NCBI GenBank assembly: GCA_016210245.1 | Contig: JACQUR010000435.1 | Location: forward strand, 1 to 7,072 | DNA length: 7,072 nt | From: Chloroflexota bacterium | GTDB lineage: Bacteria > Chloroflexota > UBA6077 > JACQUR01 | Direction of reading: 5' to 3' | Part shown: piece after piece, positions 1 to 4,689 of the stretch | Layout of the letters: each line of letters starts with the position of its first letter | Position numbering within the stretch: the first letter of the stretch is position 1 | Made by a program: the position numbers and the translations under genes | Notes under the pieces: generated by a model | Database searches by the model: none | The model's input: only the letters and a program-made list of their open reading frames with translations | Told to the model about the DNA's origin: nothing

Positions 1-62
1 ATCCTGGGAAGTACCCGTGCAGGGGGGCGCTAGCGCCCCCCTGCACGGGTACTTCCCAGGAT
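1..62. repeat. Perfect 62-bp palindrome at the end of the zinc-ribbon gene
   Basis: Bases 1-31 are the exact reverse complement of 32-62, with the centre in GCGC-TA-GCGC and no unpaired loop. The element may extend left past the window edge. It begins 9 bases beyond the stop codon of the leftward zinc-ribbon gene, so in that transcript it would form a very stable 3' hairpin. It has no obvious U-tract, so a transcript-end stabiliser or REP-like element is as likely as an intrinsic terminator. Confidence 0.85.
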
Positions 63-71
63 GGACCTGAT

Positions 72-287
72 TCAGTCCCTTGCCTCACGCACCGCCAGCT
101 CGGCGTCGGCGGCAGTGAGCCGGCGCCAGCCTGCGGTGAAGGGCGGCTGGGCGCCCGGATCGGTGGGCGCGGCGACGGCCAGCGAGTGGCTGGCGTGGCG
201 CACGGGGCCGCCGCACACCCGGCAGCGATGGTCGGTGGCGGCGCGCTGCGTGGCGCAGGTGGGGCAGAAGCGATACTGGTACGACAT
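72..287 (-). CDS. Small zinc-ribbon protein (71 aa)
   Basis: The 71-residue product starts MSYQYRFCPTC and carries CxxC-x10-CxxC (C8, C11, C22, C25), the pattern of a small treble-clef or zinc-ribbon domain like the N-terminal ribbons of some NUDIX enzymes and of many stand-alone zinc-ribbon proteins. The remaining ~40 residues are polar and Ala/Pro-rich with no further domain that I recognise. The ATG at 287 is preceded on the minus strand by GGGGAG about ten bases upstream. The stop is TGA, followed within ten bases by the 62-bp palindrome. The gene is divergent from the histidine kinase. The same frame stays open far upstream, antisense to the kinase, but that part looks like high-GC shadow sequence, so I start at the ATG before the ribbon. 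The function is unknown; the ribbon suggests nucleic-acid or protein binding. Confidence 0.62.
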   Translation of the reverse strand: MSYQYRFCPTCATQRAATDHRCRVCGGPVRHASHSLAVAAPTDPGAQPPFTAGWRRLTAADAELAVREARD

Positions 288-357
288 CGTCGGCGTACTC
301 CCCGCTGCGTGAGGTAGCCCTGGCTCCGCATCCAGTATCGGTCCTTGCCAGCCGCGC

Positions 358-383
358 CCGCATCCGCTCGCGAGCGGATGCGG
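358..383. repeat. 26-bp perfect palindrome in the divergent intergenic region
   Basis: Bases 358-370 are the exact reverse complement of 371-383, with centre CTCG|CGAG. It lies between the divergent zinc-ribbon and kinase genes, about 11 bases upstream of the TTGGCG element proposed as the kinase -35 box. The position suits a dimeric regulator site (for example autoregulation by the neighbouring NarL-type regulator), but the sequence alone does not show that. Confidence 0.6.
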
Positions 384-393
384 CCTCAGCATT

Positions 394-422
394 TTGGCGT
401 AGCCGCTCAAGAGGTCTACACT
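394..422 (+). promoter_or_regulatory. Candidate sigma70-type promoter for a leaderless kinase mRNA
   Basis: TTGGCG (394-399) and TACACT (417-422) are separated by 17 bases; each matches the sigma70 consensus at four of six positions. The -10 box ends six bases before the ATG at 429, so transcription would begin at or next to that ATG and give a leaderless mRNA. Alternatively, AAGAGGT (409-415) could act as a ribosome binding site for the in-frame GTG at 423, in which case this promoter reading is wrong. Confidence 0.4.
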
Positions 423-428
423 GTGGGC

Positions 429-1595
429 ATGGCAGCGAAATCGGCCAGGCCTTCCCGACCCGGGTCGCTGGCAGCCGAGCGGCTGCAGCTCGTGCTGGAG
501 CTGGGCCGGCGGGTGACCTCGATCCTCGACCTCGACGCGCTGCTGCCCGAGGCGTGTCGCCTGATCGCGGAGGCCTTCGCCTACGACGTGGTCGGCATCA
601 ACCTGGTGGACCCGCTGGAGCAGCGCTGGCTCTACCAGGCCGCCGCCCACCCGCCCGAGCTGACCCTGCCGCGCTCGTTCCGGGTGCCGCTGGGCCGCGG
701 ACTCACCGGCTGGGTGGCCCGCCACGGGCGGCCGCGGCTGGCCAACGACGTGGCCGATGAGCCGCTCTACCTCTCGGGCCCGGGCCGCAACACCCGGTCC
801 GAGCTGGATGTGCCGCTGAAGGTGGGCGGGCGCACCATCGGCGTGCTGAACGTGGAGAGCGAGCGGGTCAACGCCTTCTCCGAGGACGACGTGCCCTACC
901 TGGAAGGGCTGGCCAGCCAGCTCGCCCAGGCGATCGAGAACGCGCGGCTGGCGGCGCACTCCCGCCAGCTCGCCGCGGCCGAGGAGCGGGCGCGGCTCGC
1001 GCGGGACCTGCACGACGAGACGGTGCAGGCGCTGGTCGCCATTCGCCGCCAGCTCGACCTGCTGGAGTTGGACCTCGACGAGCGCGCCCGAGCCGTGGAG
1101 CGCCTGGAGGCGCTCCACGCGCTGGTGGACCGCACGCTGGAGGGGGTGCGCCGCCTGAGCCGGAACCTGCGCCCGGCGGTGCTGGAGGACCTGGGCCTGG
1201 TGGCGGCGCTGCGGGCGCACGCCGACGAGCTAGCGCGGCTGGGCTTGCGGGTGGAGGTGGCCATCGTTGGTGCGCCGCGCCGTCTGCCGGCGCCTGCCGA
1301 GCACGCCGCCTACCGGGTGGCCCAGGAGGCGCTGAGCAACGTGGCCCGCCACGCCGGGGTGGCCGAAGCGCGCCTGGAGCTGACCTTTGCCGCCGAGGAG
1401 CTGGCGGTGACAGTGGAAGACCGCGGCGCTGGCGCCACGCTCTCGCCCGGCCAGTCTGCGGGACAGGGCCTGGCAGGCATGCGCGACCGCGCGGCCGAGA
1501 TCGGGGCCGATCTGCAGGTGTGTTCGGCACCGGGCGCGGGCACGACCGTTCGGCTCGCCGTACCCCTCAAGCTGACCCTGGTGGACCGGCTATGA
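429..1595 (+). CDS. GAF-domain sensor histidine kinase (NarX/DegS type, HisKA_3)
   Basis: A 388-aa cytoplasmic kinase with no membrane segment. Residues ~20-178 form a GAF sensor domain (typical GAF text such as VPLGRGLTGWVARHG and IGVLNVES). The HisKA_3 dimerisation helix follows at ~183-250, with phospho-acceptor His195 in ARDLHDETVQAL. The C-terminal HATPase_c domain has an N box around N304 (QEALSNVARHA), a G1 box DRGAG (D331) and a G2-like GLAGMRDRA. It should autophosphorylate on His195 in response to a ligand or redox cue sensed by GAF and pass the phosphate to the regulator, whose ATG overlaps this gene's TGA (ATGA). Start choice: ATG 429 fits a leaderless promoter; GTG 423 has AAGAGGT seven bases upstream; a farther ATG at 345 would add 28 residues across the 26-bp palindrome with no ribosome site. 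The signal sensed is not evident. Confidence 0.93.
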   Translation: MAAKSARPSRPGSLAAERLQLVLELGRRVTSILDLDALLPEACRLIAEAFAYDVVGINLVDPLEQRWLYQAAAHPPELTLPRSFRVPLGRGLTGWVARHGRPRLANDVADEPLYLSGPGRNTRSELDVPLKVGGRTIGVLNVESERVNAFSEDDVPYLEGLASQLAQAIENARLAAHSRQLAAAEERARLARDLHDETVQALVAIRRQLDLLELDLDERARAVERLEALHALVDRTLEGVRRLSRNLRPAVLEDLGLVAALRAHADELARLGLRVEVAIVGAPRRLPAPAEHAAYRVAQEALSNVARHAGVAEARLELTFAAEELAVTVEDRGAGATLSPGQSAGQGLAGMRDRAAEIGADLQVCSAPGAGTTVRLAVPLKLTLVDRL

Positions 1596-2254
1596 CGGCC
1601 TCACCGATCCGGGTTGTCCTGGCCGACGACCACGCCGTGGTGCGGGAGGGCACGGCCGAGCTGCTCGAGCGGGCGATGGATATCCGTGTGGTGGGCCAGG
1701 CGGCCGATGGCCTGGAAGCGGTCCGCCTCGTCGCCGCGTTGCGGCCCGACGTGCTGCTGATCGACCTGGCCATGCCCGGGCTCGACGGCCTGGAGGCAAC
1801 TCGACGCGTCCGGGCCGCCGCGCCCGGTACGGCCATCGTGGCCCTGACGGCGCACGAGGAGGAGCCGTACGTGCTGGCGATGCTGGAGGCTGGCGCCAGT
1901 GGCTACATCACCAAGGCCGCCCGCGGGCGCGAGGTGGTGGAGGCGGTGCGCGCCGCCGCGGCCGGCGAGGCGGTCTTCTCGCCCGGCGTCGCGGCGCGGG
2001 TGGTCAAGCGGGCCCTGGGTGGTCCGAGCGCCGCCGCGCGGCCGCTGCTGAGCCAGCGCGAGCTCGACGTGCTGCGCGCCGCCGCCCGAGGCCTGGGCAA
2101 CAAGCAGATCGCCGCCGAGCTCGGGCTGAGCCCCCGCACGGTCCAGACTCACCTGGCCAACATCTTCGCCAAGCTGGAGGTCACCTCCCGCACCGAGGCG
2201 GTGCTGCGGGCGCTCCAGGAGGGCTGGGTGCGGCCGGGACTGAGGGGAGTATAG
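1592..2254 (+). CDS. NarL/FixJ-family response regulator (REC + LuxR HTH)
   Basis: A 220-aa transcription factor. The receiver domain (~5-120) has the acidic pair D12/D13, phospho-acceptor D58 (LLIDLAMPG), T86 and K108 (YITKA), so all the usual phosphotransfer residues are present. The LuxR-type helix-turn-helix lies at ~152-212, with the classic LSQRELDVL opening and recognition segment LSPRTVQTHLANIFAKL. Its start codon overlaps the kinase stop (ATGA at 1592-1595), which implies translational coupling and a cognate pair. An in-frame ATG at 1520 inside the kinase gene is rejected because it would add 24 residues ahead of a canonical receiver start. Targets are not identifiable; the nearby palindromes at 358-383 and 3108-3127 are possible binding sites only by position. 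Confidence 0.95.
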   Translation: MTASPIRVVLADDHAVVREGTAELLERAMDIRVVGQAADGLEAVRLVAALRPDVLLIDLAMPGLDGLEATRRVRAAAPGTAIVALTAHEEEPYVLAMLEAGASGYITKAARGREVVEAVRAAAAGEAVFSPGVAARVVKRALGGPSAAARPLLSQRELDVLRAAARGLGNKQIAAELGLSPRTVQTHLANIFAKLEVTSRTEAVLRALQEGWVRPGLRGV

Positions 2255-2360
2255 AGGTGAGATCCAGGACGGCAAAGTCTACACTACGCCAACGCCCGCG
2301 GCCGCTCCTCGAGGCCCTCGCCGACTGACCCCCACTGCCAGGGCTGCAGGGCACTGTGCC

Positions 2361-2945
2361 TCAGCGCTTGATCCGCTCGCGCACCGCCTCGGCCAGACGC
2401 GGGTCGATCTCGAAGTCGTGAAACTCGACCCCGAGGCCGCTCATCGCCCGGTTGATGAAGTTGCGATAGCTCGCGGCCAGGACGATGTCCAGGATCTGCC
2501 CGTCGTCGAAGCCGACCTGGCGCAGCCGCTCGACGTCCGCCTCCTCCACGCCCGCGGGATCGAGGGTCAGCTTCTCGGCAAACTCGAGGATCGCCGTGTC
2601 CTGCGGGTCCAGACCGGCCTCGCGCCAGTTGCGCGCGATCGCTACCACCAGTTCGTCGTCGCCCCATTCTCTGCGGAGAAACTCTCCGTGCGAGAAGGCT
2701 CAGTAGCGGCAGCCGTTGATGCCCGAGACGACCAGGGCGATCATGTCTTCGCGCCGCCGGCCGAGCGACGACGCGCCGAAGATGATCGAGCTGCGGAACG
2801 CCTCCAGCTTCGCCAGGGCCTCGGGTCGCAGCGCCATGGCGGCCACCGCCGCCGAGACCAGTCCCCGGCGGCGCTTGACATCCTCGTAAATCTCCTTGAG
2901 CTGGCCGGTCGCCTCGGCCTCGCCAATGGTTCGGATCCAGGCCAT
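2361..2945 (-). CDS. AhpD/CMD-like peroxidase-related selenoprotein (TGA = Sec82)
   Basis: A 194-residue product if the TGA at 2702-2700 is read as selenocysteine. It belongs to the alkylhydroperoxidase AhpD / carboxymuconolactone-decarboxylase superfamily ('peroxidase-related enzyme' type). The N-terminal half (MAWIRTIGEAEATG...) ends INGCRY, and the same frame continues AFSHGEFLRREW... to the end. The redox motif is therefore C79-R-Y-U82-A-F-S-H86, matching the family CxxCxxxH with the second Cys as Sec; an acidic pair, E66-D67, sits near the place of the family's catalytic Glu. Members reduce peroxides or act as thiol oxidoreductases in the cytoplasm. ATG 2945 is chosen because GGGAGG lies five bases upstream; an ATG at 2984 would add 13 atypical residues. 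A SECIS-like hairpin follows the TGA directly. Conventional calling would give two pieces (2945-2700 and a GTG start at 2648). The alternative is a nonsense-mutated pseudogene, less likely because the downstream 112 codons are intact. Confidence 0.85.
2661..2702 (-). promoter_or_regulatory. Candidate bacterial SECIS element downstream of Sec TGA
   Basis: Read on the minus strand, the TGA (2702-2700) is followed by a hairpin inside the coding sequence. The lower stem is UUCUC (2696-2692) with GAGAA (2671-2667). There is an internal loop GCA/CA. The upper stem is CGGAGA (2688-2683) with UCUCCG (2679-2674), and the apical loop is GUU (2682-2680). A few further G-C pairs are possible at the base with GGGGC near 2661-2665. 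The loop begins with G and lies 17 bases after the TGA. From memory, the bacterial SECIS pattern is a hairpin just after UGA with a G in the first two loop positions at roughly 16-37 bases, and this fits it. This is the binding platform for SelB. Confidence 0.75.
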
Positions 2946-2979
2946 CCTTCCCTCCCATGCGCGACAGCGCGTAGGGCCC

Positions 2980-3004
2980 ATCATACCGGAAGCAGCAGGT
3001 TCAA
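2980..3004 (-). promoter_or_regulatory. Weak candidate promoter of the selenoprotein gene
   Basis: On the minus strand TATGAT (2985-2980) is a good -10 box, 34 bases before the ATG at 2945. TTGAAC (3004-2999) resembles a -35 box but the spacing is only 13 bases, well short of the usual 17. It abuts the 34-bp-stem hairpin that starts at 3005. The -10 box may work with a different or no -35 element. Confidence 0.25.
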
Positions 3005-3075
3005 GGATCCGTGAGTTTCCAGGGCAGGGCCTTCCCCCGCTGGGGGAAGGCCCTGCCCTGGAAACTCACGGATCC
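3005..3075. repeat. Perfect 34-bp-stem hairpin, 3-base loop, in the divergent promoter region
   Basis: The left arm 3005-3038 (begins GGATCCGTGAGTTTCC) is the exact reverse complement of the right arm 3042-3075, with loop GCT. It lies between the divergent selenoprotein and first transporter-lipoprotein genes, upstream of both, so it cannot terminate either of their transcripts. A mobile REP/MITE-like element or a DNA-level cruciform or insulator is more plausible. Its outer edge (ATCC) and inner GCAGGG resemble parts of the palindrome at 1-62, but the two are not copies. Confidence 0.85.
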
Positions 3076-3090
3076 GGGTGGCCATGCCTA

Positions 3091-3119
3091 TTGACAGTGT
3101 TGTGGCAGGTCCACATAAT
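3091..3119 (+). promoter_or_regulatory. Strong sigma70-type promoter of the transporter/decarboxylase cluster
   Basis: TTGACA (3091-3096, a perfect -35) and CATAAT (3114-3119, five of six for -10) are separated by exactly 17 bases. Transcription would start near 3126, leaving a 5' leader of about 260 bases before the ATG at 3385. A dyad overlaps the -10 box and start site, which suggests repression by a dimeric regulator. Confidence 0.65.
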
Positions 3120-3129
3120 GGTGGACCAT
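3108..3129. promoter_or_regulatory. Operator-like dyads overlapping the -10 box
   Basis: GGTCCAC (3108-3114) and GTGGACC (3121-3127) are perfect inverted 7-base arms with a 6-base spacer. A second dyad, ATGGT-GG-ACCAT (3118-3129), is nested on its right side. Both cover the -10 box and the predicted start. The TGGT..ACCA half-sites recall operators of GntR/FadR-type regulators, but no regulator of that family is in the window, so the binding protein is unknown. Confidence 0.5.
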
Positions 3130-3140
3130 AACGGACCCAG

Positions 3141-3210
3141 CCCTGGCGCGCAGCCTTCAAGCAGCGGCGTTGTATGGAACACGTGTCGTGCTTCCGTGCC
3201 CGCGCCAGGG
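3141..3210 (+). other. Inverted repeat in the 5' leader of the first transporter gene
   Basis: CCCTGGCGCG (3141-3150) and CGCGCCAGGG (3201-3210) are exact 10-base complementary arms enclosing 50 bases. In the predicted leader RNA they would close a large stem-loop. I do not recognise a known riboswitch. The rest of 3211-3384 shows no gene and only weak short stems. Confidence 0.4.
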
Positions 3211-3384
3211 TGCGGGGATGGCTTGGCTTCGAGAGGTCACCGGCAACTGTTCCTGTGCGGCTCACAGCCCTATCCTGATCCAGGCGCTCCGGTTCCTGCG
3301 ACAGGAGCCTCGAGCGTGCGCACGTGTACGCGAGAGTTCGGATTCCGCGACCAGAGAACTTCGATCTGCTGGAGGGAGAGTGCC

Positions 3385-4593
3385 ATGACCCACCCGGTGC
3401 GAGGTCCAGGATCGGTAGCTATCGTCGCCCTGGCGCTGGCCATCGCCGCATGCGCGCCATCAGCGCCGCCGTCGCCCACGGCGGCGCTTCCCAAACCCGC
3501 GCCCCCCGCCGCTCCGGCCGCCCAGCCGGCGGCCACGGCGGCGCCGGCTGCGAAACCCGCGGCCACGGCGGCTCCAGCCCCCACCGCCGCTCCGGCCGCC
3601 AAGCCGGCCGCGAAGGTCGATACGAAGGCGATCGAGGACTTCTACAAGGGCAAGACCGTGCGTATCCTGGTGGGCTACGCCGCCGGCGGGCCCTACGATA
3701 TCTTCTCCAGGGTTGTCTCCAGGTACATGCCGAAGTACATCCCCGGCGGTCCCAGCATCATCGTGGAGAACAGGGCGGGGGCGGCCAGTCTGCTGGTCGC
3801 CAATCAGGTGTACGGGTCGGAGCTGAAAGATGGCACCGTCATCGGCAGCTTCAGCTCGGGCACACCGCTGCTGCAGGCGCTCGGCAAGGAGGGGGTTGAG
3901 TTCGACGTCCTGAAGTACAACTGGCTGGGCAGCGGCAGTAAGACGGTGAGCACCTGCGCGGCGCGGGTGGACTCGGGCGTCAAGACCATCCAGGATATCA
4001 TGGGTCCCAATGCCAAGGAGTTGCCAGTAGCCGCCATCGGGCCGGGCACGGGCACCTACGATACGCCCATCACCTTGAATGCTGTCATAGGCACGAAGTT
4101 CAAGGTGATCTCGGGCTACGCGGGCACCTCCGTGATCGTCGGGGCAGTGGAGCGCAGAGAGGTAGACGGCATGTGCGCCAACCTCGACACCATGCACAGC
4201 TCGGTCCGCCAGTTGCTGGACGGCCCGAATCCGATCCAGAAGTTCATCGTCGTCATGGGCGCCAAGACGCCAGACGACCCCTGGCTCAAAGGCGTTCCGC
4301 CGTCCGAGTCGCTGGTGAAGACCGAAGAGGAGAAACAGATCCTGCGCGCCGCGGCCCTGGCCACGGTGATGAACCTGCCCTACGGGGTCGCTCCGGAGGT
4401 GCCGAAGGAGCGGGTGGAGGCGCTGCGCAAGGCGCTGGCGGACACCTTCGCCGATCCGCAGTTCCGCGCCGACGCCGAGAAGGCGGGCTTCGAGGTCAAC
4501 CCGAACAGCGGCGAGGAGCTGGCGCGCGTCGTCCAGGATGCGATGAAGATGCAGCCAGGCACGCTCGCTAAGCTGAAGGAGATCCTCAAGTAG
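3385..4593 (+). CDS. TctC/Bug-family solute-binding lipoprotein (TTT transporter type), copy 1
   Basis: A 402-aa exported lipoprotein. Residues 1-22 are a signal peptide ending in lipobox I-A-A-C with lipidated Cys23. Residues 24-76 are a low-complexity Ala/Pro/Lys/Thr linker. From ~85 (KGKTVRILVGYAAGGPYD) to the end is the periplasmic-binding fold of tripartite tricarboxylate transporter receptors, with the family block PSIIVENRAGA...DGTVIG. It would hold a carboxylic acid ligand outside the membrane and deliver it to TctA/TctB permease subunits, which are absent here. ATG 3385 is supported by GGAGGG eight bases upstream and by the signal peptide; upstream in-frame ATGs as far as 2896 would cross the promoter and hairpin and are rejected. 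C191 and C264 align with cysteines in the next gene. A 60-bp hairpin begins five bases after the stop. The substrate cannot be read from sequence. Confidence 0.92.
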   Translation: MTHPVRGPGSVAIVALALAIAACAPSAPPSPTAALPKPAPPAAPAAQPAATAAPAAKPAATAAPAPTAAPAAKPAAKVDTKAIEDFYKGKTVRILVGYAAGGPYDIFSRVVSRYMPKYIPGGPSIIVENRAGAASLLVANQVYGSELKDGTVIGSFSSGTPLLQALGKEGVEFDVLKYNWLGSGSKTVSTCAARVDSGVKTIQDIMGPNAKELPVAAIGPGTGTYDTPITLNAVIGTKFKVISGYAGTSVIVGAVERREVDGMCANLDTMHSSVRQLLDGPNPIQKFIVVMGAKTPDDPWLKGVPPSESLVKTEEEKQILRAAALATVMNLPYGVAPEVPKERVEALRKALADTFADPQFRADAEKAGFEVNPNSGEELARVVQDAMKMQPGTLAKLKEILK

Positions 4594-4597
4594 TGCG

Positions 4598-4660
4598 TCA
4601 ATGGTCAGCCCTGAGTGGTCAGCGTTCGGGAGAACGCTGACCACTCAGGCTGACCACTGA
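4598..4660. repeat. Intercistronic long hairpin between the two solute-binding genes
   Basis: A 16-bp perfect inner stem (4612-4627 with 4632-4647, loop GGGA) continues past one bulged C (4611) into nine more pairs (4602-4610 with 4648-4656), then an A/C mismatch and three pairs. It starts five bases after the upstream stop and ends 29 bases before the downstream GTG. There is no U-tract. Differential stability or partial termination of the operon mRNA is plausible. The arms contain a repeated TGGTCAG. Confidence 0.8.
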
Positions 4661-4689
4661 TGGCTGAACGACCACTGGGGAGGAACGCG

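Noticed and set aside
72..1220. 382-codon open minus frame across the kinase gene
   Set aside because: Beyond the 71-residue zinc-ribbon end it is low-complexity Arg/Gly/Pro/His/Gln text antisense to a clearly recognised histidine kinase, typical of GC-rich shadow frames.
2255..2360. Bidirectional terminator between the convergent regulator and selenoprotein genes
   Set aside because: Only very short stems (for example GGCA-CTG-TGCC) without a T-tract are visible, so no terminator is claimed.
2361..2945. Simple nonsense pseudogene or two separate small genes
   Set aside because: The stop falls precisely at a redox Cys position, a SECIS-like hairpin follows it, and the downstream half is intact with no frameshift. 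The would-be second gene (GTG 2648) begins mid-domain.
2896..3384. N-terminal extension of the first lipoprotein from 2896
   Set aside because: It would cover the hairpin, the TTGACA promoter and part of the divergent gene; a signal peptide and ribosome site mark ATG 3385.
3450..3610. Repeated GCGGCCACGGC-like DNA as a genuine tandem-repeat element
   Set aside because: It is explained by codons for the Ala/Pro/Thr/Lys linker that follows the lipidated cysteine; the same applies at 4750-4920.
3460..4644. Long antisense frames under the two lipoprotein genes
   Set aside because: They are compositional mirrors of the Ala/Pro linkers and binding domains, with no recognisable domain or ribosome site.
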